From contig NZ_CP035282.1 of NCBI RefSeq assembly GCF_004103715.1, positions 1,850,673-1,914,672 on the forward strand: DNA of 64,000 nt, in the 5' to 3' direction. How positions within the stretch are numbered: position 1 is the stretch's first letter; each line of letters opens with the position of its first letter. The stretch comes from Acidilutibacter cellobiosedens (lineage in GTDB: Bacteria; Bacillota; Clostridia; Tissierellales; Acidilutibacteraceae). Positions 43,129 through 51,199 of this stretch are shown here, one piece after another. The translations under genes and the position numbers were made by a program. The notes under the pieces were generated by a model that saw only the letters and a program-made list of their open reading frames with translations, had not been told where the DNA came from and ran no database searches.

Positions 43129-43885
43129 AATGTTCCCTCCCATTATTTTGGATGTATTTCTTTAAGGTATATGGGGTAATATTTTTATCAATTCCCGCTT
43201 TTTCCTTATAATACTTAACAATTTTCCAAAACCCTTGCCTTGTAAGTCTTTTACCACTAAGGTTAACAAAAAGAGCTTCCTCTTCTTCTCTAAAATCTTG
43301 ACATCTAAGTTTGCCGATGTAAAGATTTAAATATTTTAAAGCACAATTTCCTAAGGATATAACTCGTCCCCCTTCAAAGTTTGATTCAATGTAGCCTATG
43401 TCAGAGTTTACATTGGAAACATTTAATTCAATAATTTGGGAAACTCTCATTCCGGTATCATACATCAGTTCAAGCATTGTCTTATCTCTCAGACCCTTAA
43501 AACTATTGATGTCTGGCTGAGAAAGAAGTAAATCAACCTCTTCTAAAGTTAAAGCCTTTGGCACTTTCCTTTCGTATTTAGGTGATTTTAAATTTAAAGT
43601 GGGATTTTCTTTTATTAGCCCATTATAAAACAAATATTGATAAAAACATTTCAGCGATGACAAATGCCTTGAAATAGTTCCAAAAGCCTTTCCTTCTTTT
43701 TGAAGCTGAATTAAATATGTAATTACAAAGGTCTTATTTACTTCTTCCATCTTTTCAACGTTTGTATGTGTTTTTAGATATCCTTGAAAATATTGAATAT
43801 CTCTTAAATATGAATCAAGAGTATTTTGTGATAATCCTCTTTCTTCATAAAGATAGTTCTTAAATTTTTTTAAAATCTCAATCAT
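43106..43885 (-). CDS. xerD: XerD-like tyrosine recombinase lacking the catalytic C-terminus
   Basis: The N-terminal SAM-like domain (about 1-90) and the first half of the catalytic domain are clear, including box I Arg in MYDTGMRVSQIIELN. At the point where XerD reads TPHTLRHSFA, this protein reads ITPYTLKKYIQNN and then ends after 15 more residues at a stop inside punA. The H-x-x-R, late His/Trp and nucleophilic Tyr are absent, and 259 aa is about 35-40 short. The position between spoIIM and punA is the usual xerD place in Firmicutes. Either a decaying gene or a DNA-binding remnant; it cannot recombine DNA by the known mechanism. Confidence 0.8.
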   Translation of the reverse strand: MIEILKKFKNYLYEERGLSQNTLDSYLRDIQYFQGYLKTHTNVEKMEEVNKTFVITYLIQLQKEGKAFGTISRHLSSLKCFYQYLFYNGLIKENPTLNLKSPKYERKVPKALTLEEVDLLLSQPDINSFKGLRDKTMLELMYDTGMRVSQIIELNVSNVNSDIGYIESNFEGGRVISLGNCALKYLNLYIGKLRCQDFREEEEALFVNLSGKRLTRQGFWKIVKYYKEKAGIDKNITPYTLKKYIQNNGREHYESIRKN

Positions 43886-43911
43886 ATAGATACCCCTTTA
43901 TGCTAAAAATA

Positions 43912-44544
43912 TTACTTTATTTCTGTAACAAATTTCATAAAAATCGGACTTACATATCCTTCTATTATACTTCCAACGATAACTAACATCGCAAAAAGTA
44001 ATACTATAAACGAATAATTGATAATATCCGAAATAAGATTATTCCTGTATAATCTTTCTTTTCTTCTTCTTATCCTATTTATAGAAAATGACACTCCTGC
44101 GGAAGATATAGAAATGATACCTGGAATAATAAATAAATTTTGAGGCAATACAACTAATAAAGAAAATAAAAAACCCTTTAATCCAAATTCGTTAACAAGA
44201 AATCCTACGGTAAAACCCAGGGCAAAACCCCTTATTGATAAAATAACTGGTATAACGGCTACTCCTATAACTATAAGCCCTGTTGCCCAGATAATAAATA
44301 TTGTTTTCAAATTATCCCAAAGAGATTGTTTAAACACTTCCGTACTGTTAAAATCATTATTTTCCAACACCTTAAAAAAGGAATTAAAAAAGGTTAAGAT
44401 ACTTGTCTTCTGAGTATCATTTAAAATCTTAATTGTAATCGCACCTGCAACAATTCCCACTATCAGACAAATAAACATTACAAGATATAAAACAAAATTT
44501 TCCCTGAAATATTTATAAATTCCGCTTTTCAATTTATTTTGCAA
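43912..44544 (-). CDS. spoIIM: Stage II sporulation protein M
   Basis: This 210-residue membrane protein has about five hydrophobic segments and the SpoIIM signatures (ENFVLYLVMFICLIVGIVAGA, SIRGFALGFTVGFLVNEFG, PQNLFIIPGIISISSAG). SpoIIM acts with SpoIID and SpoIIP in peptidoglycan remodelling during engulfment. The TTG at 44544, preceded by AAGGAGG, fits better than the TTG at 44562, which precedes that RBS. Confidence 0.92.
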   Translation of the reverse strand: MQNKLKSGIYKYFRENFVLYLVMFICLIVGIVAGAITIKILNDTQKTSILTFFNSFFKVLENNDFNSTEVFKQSLWDNLKTIFIIWATGLIVIGVAVIPVILSIRGFALGFTVGFLVNEFGLKGFLFSLLVVLPQNLFIIPGIISISSAGVSFSINRIRRRKERLYRNNLISDIINYSFIVLLFAMLVIVGSIIEGYVSPIFMKFVTEIK

Positions 44545-44620
44545 AATATATCCTCCTTTCAATAGAACAAGCTTTATATAAAATATTATGCTTAAAAGGA
44601 GGATATTATCACTATCTTAT

Positions 44621-45163
44621 TTATCTCTTATTTTGTAAATAACTGCTGACAGCAAAGGCCCCTATTATTGTTTTGCTGTCCAATATCTGACCTTTCCAAA
44701 CCATGTCGACCAAATTATCTAATTTAAATTTTAAAACATCGATATATTCATCATTCTCAGGATGAGATTCTCCCGCTTTTAATCCAGTTGCCAAAAATAG
44801 ATAAAGTTTCTCATTTGTAAAGCCCGGAGATGTATAAAATTCACATATATACTCCATTTTATCGGCCGAAAACCCGGTCTCTTCTTTCAATTCCCTAACA
44901 GCGGCTTCTCTTGGTTCCTCTGAAATCTCCAACATTCCTGCAGGTATTTCTACCAATTCTTTTTCTACCGCTTTTCTATACTGCTTAACCAATATAATTT
45001 CATTATCATCAGTTAAAGCAGCAATAGCAACTGCACCGGGATGCTCTACAATTTCCCTCTTTGAATATTTTTTATCAGGAAGTTCCACCATATCTATTCT
45101 CAAATTTAATATTTTGCCTTCATATATCTTTTCGGTTTTCATAGTCTTTTCTTCAAAGCCCAT
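44621..45163 (-). CDS. nudF: ADP-ribose pyrophosphatase, NUDIX family
   Basis: This 180-residue enzyme carries a perfect Nudix box in PAGMLEISEEPREAAVRELKEETGF. Other markers are the ADP-ribose pyrophosphatase-type VEHPGAVAIAAL and YTSPGFTNEKLYLFLA. It hydrolyses ADP-ribose to AMP and ribose-5-P. In Firmicutes and Actinobacteria the gene is often next to xerD, as here with spoIIM in between. Confidence 0.93.
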   Translation of the reverse strand: MGFEEKTMKTEKIYEGKILNLRIDMVELPDKKYSKREIVEHPGAVAIAALTDDNEIILVKQYRKAVEKELVEIPAGMLEISEEPREAAVRELKEETGFSADKMEYICEFYTSPGFTNEKLYLFLATGLKAGESHPENDEYIDVLKFKLDNLVDMVWKGQILDSKTIIGAFAVSSYLQNKR

Positions 45164-45167
45164 CTTT

Positions 45168-46250
45168 CTACCTCCCTTTCTTTAAATAACTTAAAGCCCA
45201 TTTCCCTACAGCTCCCAATGTAATAAAATATTCTTCATCATCCTTATATCCCCGATTCATAGTAGTAATATTCAAATCAAAATATTTCATGGCATCCTCA
45301 ATATCTTTTCCGTCCTCGTATACAACATTGTGGCGCTTAAATATATTATGCTCTTTAAATTGCTCATTAATAACACTATTTTTCTTTTCCCCTAATAATG
45401 GAATAATAACCGTACTTTTGGTATTCGATACCTCTCCCAATACTGTTAACGTATGATGACTTACTCCCTGATGCCTTGTTCTCTTATCCTTAAAGCTGAT
45501 TCTTGGAACAATCAGAGAAGTACCTCCTAAATTATTAACGGCATCGGATATATAACCTTGCTCAATACCACTAAACCCATATTTACTTCCCGTTCCTACA
45601 ATACCGGGTCCCATTGATATAACCGTAATATCACTTTCCAGTATTTCCTTTGCAGCAATTAATCCTGTATAGATGTTTACACACTCCAAATCGCCTCCGA
45701 AGGAATGTCCTATAGTAACAGTTTTATCGATTATTTTCTTCTCCTTTAACAATTTTACCGTATTGCTAAAACCAATAGGAAGAGCACCCCCATCCGTCAT
45801 TATATAATTAACCTTTACAGTCGGATCCAGCCATTTAATCATAGCAGCAATAGGAGCAAGCATACTGTGAATTTCTGCCAAAATAAAAATTTTCTTCTCT
45901 AAGGATTTAAAAGAATTAAATTTTTCATGATATGGACTGTCTTCTTCCTCTGCACTTAAACATTTTATCTGAAAAGGGGTATATCTCATTTTCATAATAT
46001 GGCCTTTTCCCTCTAATTCTTTTGAGGAATTACTGTAATTGAAAATGACAAAATGGTAACCGCCTGTTCCCAGAGAAAGATTTACCGCAGTAGTATTTAA
46101 TATCACCACATCTCCTACTCTGACTTCACCTGTAAGGCATTTATAATTAATTGCCCTTTCTATTTTGTCCTCTATGATAACTTCAAACCATACCGTACTC
46201 TCATCTTCGGATAATATCTTTGAAACTGTTCCTTTTTTATAACTAATCAG
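45168..46250 (-). CDS. DUF3866 family protein, apparently starting with CTG
   Basis: The first ATG/GTG/TTG start (GTG at 46109) gives 313 residues, short for the family. The frame stays open upstream for 47 more codons to a CTG at 46250, 8 nt after a perfect AGGAGG (46259-46264), giving 360 residues with LISYKKGTVSKIL at the start. The extension shows coding character and no other start codon. The AGGAGG overlaps the upstream gene's stop. Residues such as TDGGALPIGFSNTV, GHSFGGDLECVN and SMGPGIVGTGS are typical of DUF3866. Function unknown; conserved near xerD/nudF. Confidence 0.82.
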   Translation of the reverse strand: MISYKKGTVSKILSEDESTVWFEVIIEDKIERAINYKCLTGEVRVGDVVILNTTAVNLSLGTGGYHFVIFNYSNSSKELEGKGHIMKMRYTPFQIKCLSAEEEDSPYHEKFNSFKSLEKKIFILAEIHSMLAPIAAMIKWLDPTVKVNYIMTDGGALPIGFSNTVKLLKEKKIIDKTVTIGHSFGGDLECVNIYTGLIAAKEILESDITVISMGPGIVGTGSKYGFSGIEQGYISDAVNNLGGTSLIVPRISFKDKRTRHQGVSHHTLTVLGEVSNTKSTVIIPLLGEKKNSVINEQFKEHNIFKRHNVVYEDGKDIEDAMKYFDLNITTMNRGYKDDEEYFITLGAVGKWALSYLKKGR

Positions 46251-46262
46251 ATTAAAAACCTC

Positions 46263-47075
46263 CTACCTTCCCAAATTATCGATAAATTTCAAAAATCTGC
46301 TTTTCTCTATTATACTCGAAAAAGAAAAAAATTCGGAAACAATTTGGATCAATATAAGTACCGCTAAATAAATTAATTTAATATGGAAAGTATAATTTAA
46401 CGCACAATAAATTCCCAGAGTCAAACCCAAGATATTTGAACCCACATCTCCCATCATAGCTTTAGCTTTTAAATCCAAAGGTAAATACCTAATAATTATT
46501 CCATAAAAAGAAAAAATAACCAAAGAGCTCACATTTAATTTTGTAGTTAGCAAGAAAAAAATCGATATAAACAAAAACATCTTTAACGCTCTTCCAGGCC
46601 TTAAATCAAATAAATTGATAAAATTAATAAATAAAGCAATCAAAAAAATATTTAAAATCCCATCTGCTGTGTTTTCCGAGATAACTATGGAAACAAACAA
46701 AGAAATAAAAAAACCGATTAACGCCTTCAGCATTCCTGTTGTAAGAGTTCCTTTAGTCAAAGCCCGGATATGCCCCTTAAATCCCTTAATGCTTTTATCT
46801 CCTATCAGATCATCAATCATTCCGATCATTCCCATTAATACAAATGAAACTGAGTATACCAGTAAGAAATAGTTATCTCTCTCTATAATAAACAGAAAGC
46901 TTAGCACAATTACCTGAACTATTATAAACATCAATCCCATTCCTACCGGAATTTCTTCATTTTTATAATTTTGGCATAAACAATTGCTTTTAGCAAGCAT
47001 CTTCAATAAAAAAGGAGTTGAAATGCAAGAAAGAGACAAGCTCAAGCCAAAAACTATAATAGCCTCTTTGACCAT
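46263..47075 (-). CDS. MraY/WecA-type glycosyl-1-phosphate transferase family protein
   Basis: This 270-residue membrane protein with about eight hydrophobic segments has GMIGMIDDLIGD (D-D-x-x-D metal site), FINLFDLRPGRALK and AKAMMGDVGSNILGL, the cytoplasmic loop motifs of the polyprenyl-phosphate sugar-1-P transferase superfamily. It is shorter than WecA/TagO. Together with the GT2 gene and steA/steB it may serve an envelope polymer. Substrate unknown. Confidence 0.82.
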   Translation of the reverse strand: MVKEAIIVFGLSLSLSCISTPFLLKMLAKSNCLCQNYKNEEIPVGMGLMFIIVQVIVLSFLFIIERDNYFLLVYSVSFVLMGMIGMIDDLIGDKSIKGFKGHIRALTKGTLTTGMLKALIGFFISLFVSIVISENTADGILNIFLIALFINFINLFDLRPGRALKMFLFISIFFLLTTKLNVSSLVIFSFYGIIIRYLPLDLKAKAMMGDVGSNILGLTLGIYCALNYTFHIKLIYLAVLILIQIVSEFFSFSSIIEKSRFLKFIDNLGR

Positions 47076-47079
47076 ATAA

Positions 47080-47766
47080 TCACCCTTTGAATTTTAGTTT
47101 TATTAAAGTTACAAAAATATCGAGAAATTGCTTACCTCTATGAGTAAAATCCCTTATACTTCTTCCTGTCTCTCTATGACTCATATTCACATCGATTTCC
47201 CCAACGGTATATCCCATTCTTAAAGTTTCTACCGTCATAGCAACTTCTACCCCAAATCTATCCGGTATATAGCACATATTATCTATTACTTTTTTATTAT
47301 ACACTCTTTGTCCGGATAAAGAAGTATTAATTTTAGTTCCGGTATATTTATAAACTCCATATCTTGCTAACTTCTTTACAAAGCCAAATCCTCCCTTTTT
47401 CTTTGGTTGGGGAAACTTTGCAATACTTACATCTACTACATTTTCTATAACCGGATAAATTAATTTTTCAATCTCACTGCTCGTTTCTCCCAAATCTCCA
47501 TCAACTAACACTAAATAATTAAAATCAATTTTCTTCAATGCTTCCTTTATAGCATAGCCCTTCCCATGATTTTCGTTAAGCCTGATAGCCTGTACATTCA
47601 TTTCATTAATTATATTCCATGTGTTATCCGAAGATCCGTCATCAACGACTACAATATCATCAATCAAACTGATTTTTTTTAAAGCATTTATAGTATTTTC
47701 TATTGTATTCTCTTCATTATAAGCAGGGATCACCGCAACAATTCTGCTTTTCCCTTTCTTATACAT
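47080..47766 (-). CDS. Glycosyltransferase family 2
   Basis: This 228-residue GT-A enzyme of the dolichol-phosphate-mannose-synthase type has VAVIPAYNEENTIENTI, VVDDGSSDNTW, LVLVDGDLGET (metal-binding Asp-x-Asp position) and YNKKVI. No C-terminal membrane segments are visible. It lies between steB and the WecA-like gene with short spacings (4 and 12 nt), so a common envelope role is likely. Confidence 0.88.
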   Translation of the reverse strand: MYKKGKSRIVAVIPAYNEENTIENTINALKKISLIDDIVVVDDGSSDNTWNIINEMNVQAIRLNENHGKGYAIKEALKKIDFNYLVLVDGDLGETSSEIEKLIYPVIENVVDVSIAKFPQPKKKGGFGFVKKLARYGVYKYTGTKINTSLSGQRVYNKKVIDNMCYIPDRFGVEVAMTVETLRMGYTVGEIDVNMSHRETGRSIRDFTHRGKQFLDIFVTLIKLKFKG

Positions 47767-47778
47767 AAACGCATCCCC

Positions 47779-48666
47779 TCACTCATTAGTTATAGGATAA
47801 TTAACATTAGGTATTAACTCTTCACTTGTACTTTTAACTCCGTAATTCCCTGGCCTTCCTTCCATTGCCAATATTAATGCCGTTTTTCCCATAATTGTAT
47901 CTGCATTATCGACAGTTGTTATTCTTAGATCCTTATAGTAACTTATATAAGAATAATTAACATTTTCCTTTTCTATTCCTATTACAGGAATATTATTTTT
48001 TTTGGCAAATTCAATTATTTCTTTATCTATCAGATTAACTCTATTAGGATCTTCAGTATTTGCTCCTCCTGCAACAATTATATAATCTACGGGCTCATTA
48101 TATTCCCCTACAGTACCTATAATATTATCTTCATTTAAATAATCAATTATAGGGCTTTTTTCAGAAGTAATTATATAATTAGTCAGATCCTCCATGGCCT
48201 GCTGAACATAGCTTTTGCCTTCCTTCTTTGCTATATTGTGATTTTCATATATTTTCTTTAAAAATTCTTCATCATCAAAATCATCTTTTATCGTAGTTAT
48301 ACTGACTACATTTCCTCCTGCCATTTTTAAATCTTGACCCAGACCTGAATAAACATAATCGTCTGTAGTTTCAATTATTGCTATTTTAATTCCGTTTAAT
48401 TTATTTTTAATGACTTCAGGGTATACAGCCTTTGAGAAATCCTTGTATAATTGATTTTCTTTTTCTAACCCCTCCATTTCATTTTTCAAATTATCATTCT
48501 CACTTCTTAAATCAGCAAATTGCTTTTCAAGTCCCTCTACAATTCCTTCTTTCTGTTCTATCAGAAAATCCTTAGAATTCAAACTAAAACCTATATATAT
48601 TCCGATAGCCAATGCAAGAAAAATTGAAGCTATGGAAACAATGTAAAACTTCATATTAGGTAACAA
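47779..48666 (-). CDS. steB: SteB/MctB-like membrane-anchored protein with coiled coil
   Basis: This 295-residue protein has an N-terminal membrane segment (about 5-27: FYIVSIASIFLALAIGIYIGFSL), a coiled coil (about 38-72: IVEGLEKQFADLRSENDNLK) and an extracytoplasmic domain. The layout matches the SteB/MctB family, called copper transporter in M. tuberculosis but implicated with SteA in cell separation in Corynebacteria. The TTG at 48666 has AGGGG 8 nt upstream. It follows steA by 12 nt. Confidence 0.85.
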   Translation of the reverse strand: MLPNMKFYIVSIASIFLALAIGIYIGFSLNSKDFLIEQKEGIVEGLEKQFADLRSENDNLKNEMEGLEKENQLYKDFSKAVYPEVIKNKLNGIKIAIIETTDDYVYSGLGQDLKMAGGNVVSITTIKDDFDDEEFLKKIYENHNIAKKEGKSYVQQAMEDLTNYIITSEKSPIIDYLNEDNIIGTVGEYNEPVDYIIVAGGANTEDPNRVNLIDKEIIEFAKKNNIPVIGIEKENVNYSYISYYKDLRITTVDNADTIMGKTALILAMEGRPGNYGVKSTSEELIPNVNYPITNE

Positions 48667-48678
48667 TTCATCAACCCC

Positions 48679-49800
48679 TTACAGTCCAAACATTATTCTT
48701 AATCTTATCTTCAGTAATGCAATTAATTCTCTCATAGGCGGAAACATAAGAGTAATAACAATAATAGGCAACAAAGCAGCTACTGCAAGACCTATAATAT
48801 ATTTCATCTTTAAATGTCCATGATACAGCTTATTTACTCCCTTTGCATCTATTAACTTTGCTCCAACTTTCAGTCTGACTAAAAATGTACTTGCCATGCC
48901 TTTTCTTCCTTTTTCCAAAAAATCAATCATATTATTATGAGTACCTACAGCTACTATCAAATCCGCATTATTTGAATAAGCAAGCAATAAAGCTATGTCT
49001 TCGCTTGTTCCCGGAGCAGGAAAAACTACAGCCTCCAACCCCAAGTCTTTAACCCTTTTAAGCCCAGGAGCCTCTCCGTTAGGATACGCATGTACAACTA
49101 TTTCTTTTGCTGCTTTTAAACATCTGTCACTTATGCTGTCCATATCGCCGATAACTATATCCGGTATCTGTCCAAATTCAAGTATCGCATCTCCGCCCCC
49201 ATCCACTCCTATCAATATAGGTTTAACCTCGTTTATATATGCCTGTATAGCTTCTAAATCTCTTTTATAATCCTTTCCTCTTACTACTACCAATACATGC
49301 CTTTTATCAATTTTGGTTTTAATTTTGGGTATTTTAAGATTTCCGGTTACTAAGCCCTTTTCTTTTTTTGCATATTCCAATGTATTCTCTATGAACTTAT
49401 CCAATTCTTCTTCAAGATTTTTATATCCTATACCCAACTCTCTCTTTACGTCTTCCGCATCTAAAAGATGACATGAAGAAATAACTTCATCATTTCTTGT
49501 TATATGATCTTCATTGACTTCAATAGTATCTCCTTCATTAACAAGATCGAAAAGCTTTTCATTATCTGTTTCAAATATGGGTATTCCTGCTTTTAATAAA
49601 ATTGAAGGCCCTTGATTAGGGTATTTCCCGCTGATAGTTTCATCTAAGTTGATTACACATTTTACTTTTTTTTCCACTAATGAAGTGGCCGCTATTTCAT
49701 CCAAGTCCCTATGGGATATTAAGGCTATATCCCCCAGCTTTAATCTTTTAACTAAATTTTTGGTCTTCCTATCCTTCTTAACCTTCCCTCTAATAATCAT
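48679..49800 (-). CDS. steA: SteA-like putative cytokinetic ring protein
   Basis: This 373-residue protein has the SteA layout: an N-terminal domain with LISHRDLDEIAA, a thiamin-pyrophosphokinase-like domain (GVDGGGDAILEFGQIPDIVIGDMDSIS, FPAPGTSEDIALLLA) and one C-terminal membrane segment (about 332-352) with a short basic tail. Actinobacterial SteA acts with SteB in the cell separation pathway. In sporulating Firmicutes the gene is commonly linked to spo0A or steB. A strong terminator separates it from spo0A. Confidence 0.88.
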   Translation of the reverse strand: MIIRGKVKKDRKTKNLVKRLKLGDIALISHRDLDEIAATSLVEKKVKCVINLDETISGKYPNQGPSILLKAGIPIFETDNEKLFDLVNEGDTIEVNEDHITRNDEVISSCHLLDAEDVKRELGIGYKNLEEELDKFIENTLEYAKKEKGLVTGNLKIPKIKTKIDKRHVLVVVRGKDYKRDLEAIQAYINEVKPILIGVDGGGDAILEFGQIPDIVIGDMDSISDRCLKAAKEIVVHAYPNGEAPGLKRVKDLGLEAVVFPAPGTSEDIALLLAYSNNADLIVAVGTHNNMIDFLEKGRKGMASTFLVRLKVGAKLIDAKGVNKLYHGHLKMKYIIGLAVAALLPIIVITLMFPPMRELIALLKIRLRIMFGL

Positions 49801-49888
49801 TGCTATCCTCCAAACTTATTATTACATAAATTATTGCCTTATAATTAATATTTATTATCTTATTATAGCATAAGGTTATAAAAAAGTT

Positions 49889-49958
49889 AAACTTAAAAAT
49901 TCAGAGACAGATATTATGATTCTTAAATAAATATATCTGTCTCTGAATTTTTAAGTTT
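49889..49958 (-). terminator. Terminator of spo0A
   Basis: A perfect 26-bp inverted repeat (49889-49914, 49933-49958) with an 18-nt loop and a T tract on the minus strand lies just downstream of spo0A. It should end most spo0A transcripts before steA. Confidence 0.88.
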
Positions 49959-49979
49959 ACTGATTATAACTTGATTTTA

Positions 49980-50789
49980 CTAACTTTTGCTCTCCGCCAT
50001 TTCCTGTTCCAGTCTTAATTTGTCGGCAACCATTGCAATAAATTCTGAGTTCGTAGGTTTCCCCTTGTCGGTATGAACGGTATATCCGAAAATACTGTCT
50101 ATGGTATCTATTTTCCCTCTTCCCCATGCCACTTCGATGGCATGGCGTATAGCTCTTTCTACCCTGCTCGGAGTAGTATTGTATTTTCTTGCTATACTTG
50201 GATATAATTCCTTTGTAACCGCTCCCAATAGTTCTATATTATCTATAACCATAAATATAGCCTCTCTTAAATACAAATATCCCTTTATATGTGCCGGCAC
50301 TCCGATTTCATGTATAATATTTGTTATTTTTGCCTCCATATTTTTATTTTCTTGATTTACAAAGGTTTGCTTAGGTATATTTATATATTGCCTTTGACTT
50401 GGTTTTTCAACATTAACACCTGTTATTTGTTTTAATCGTTTAATAAACACTTCAAAGTCAAAAGGTTTAACAATATAATAATCCACCCCCAGCTCAATAG
50501 CTCTTTGAGTTATCTTATCCTGACCGACCGCCGATAAGACAATAATTTTGGGATACTTTTCTAAAACCATGCTGTTGATTTTTTCTATAACTCCCAATCC
50601 ATCAAGATGAGGCATAATAATATCCAATATAAGCACATCCGGCAATTTCTTTGCCACTAAATCAACTGCTTCAAGACCATCCTTTGCTATACCTACCACC
50701 TCAAAATCTTCATGCATACTGACATACTCTGAAAGAATGTCACAAAATTCCCTATTGTCATCTGCAATAAGTATGTTTACTTTCCCCAA
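49980..50789 (-). CDS. spo0A: Master sporulation response regulator Spo0A
   Basis: This 269-residue protein has a receiver domain (about 1-125) with Asp10/Asp11, phosphorylatable Asp56 ([12 protein letters not shown]), and the Ser and Lys of [10 protein letters not shown] and YIVKPFDF. The DNA-binding effector domain (about 155-265) has [24 protein letters not shown] and the recognition helix [18 protein letters not shown]. The start is a TTG at 50789, 8 nt after AGAGGGGG. Upstream lie a sigma-H-type promoter and a perfect 0A box. Normally spoIVB is the next upstream gene; here a 10.7-kb island intervenes. Confidence 0.98.
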   Translation of the reverse strand: MGKVNILIADDNREFCDILSEYVSMHEDFEVVGIAKDGLEAVDLVAKKLPDVLILDIIMPHLDGLGVIEKINSMVLEKYPKIIVLSAVGQDKITQRAIELGVDYYIVKPFDFEVFIKRLKQITGVNVEKPSQRQYINIPKQTFVNQENKNMEAKITNIIHEIGVPAHIKGYLYLREAIFMVIDNIELLGAVTKELYPSIARKYNTTPSRVERAIRHAIEVAWGRGKIDTIDSIFGYTVHTDKGKPTNSEFIAMVADKLRLEQEMAESKS

Positions 50790-50831
50790 TACAATTACCC
50801 CCTCTGTATCTAATTTTAATCTTTATTTTGT

Positions 50832-50856
50832 ATTCGACAAACAAAATTAATTTCCT
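50832..50856 (-). promoter_or_regulatory. Sigma-H-type promoter of spo0A
   Basis: On the minus strand AGGAAAT (50850-50856) and GAAT (50832-50835) are separated by 14 nt, the spacing of known sigma-H promoters such as B. subtilis spoVG. This matches the sporulation promoter Ps of spo0A in Bacillus. Confidence 0.65.
50833..50841 (-). promoter_or_regulatory. 0A box (Spo0A binding site)
   Basis: TTTGTCGAA on the minus strand matches the 0A box core perfectly. It overlaps the -10 element of the sigma-H-type promoter, 44 bp from the spo0A start, so it should mediate autoregulation. Confidence 0.7.
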
Positions 50857-50900
50857 TCTATGATAATGTAGTATTTTAATCATTTTTGTTTTTAATAATA

Positions 50901-51199
50901 TAAAAAAGGCCCCAATTAAAATATTAATAAACTAAGGAAGCCTTTTTTGAAACCCATTTAACGGAAAATATAAATTAATGAAAATTGGATTTTCCTATGG
51001 GTTATAAAAAAGGCCCCAATTAAAATATTAATAAACTAAGGAAGCCTTTTTTGAAACCCATTTAACGGAAAATATAAATTAATGAAAATTGGATTTTCCT
51101 ATGGGTTATAAAAAAGGCTCCAATTAAAATATTAATAAATTAAGGAAGCCTTCTTTGAAACCTGCTTAAAATCAAATTTGTATTAAGATATATTGTCTT
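50901..51199. repeat. Tandem 104-bp repeat (two perfect copies plus a diverged third)
   Basis: Copies 50901-51004 and 51005-51108 appear identical over all 104 positions. The third (51109-51199) matches closely for about 60 bp and then diverges, ending at the pucR stop. Each unit holds two inverted repeats: AAAAAAGGC/GCCTTTTTT (50902-50910, 50940-50948) and AACCCAT/ATGGGTT (50951-50957, 50997-51003) enclosing GGAAAAT/ATTTTCC. The first resembles a bidirectional terminator and may end pucR transcription. Related sequence occurs at 61861-61920 and 33037-33062. Confidence 0.9.

Noticed and set aside
50901-51199. Tandem repeats of 104 bp as a CRISPR array
   Set aside because: The repeated unit is continuous with no unique spacers; copies 1 and 2 are identical over the whole period.
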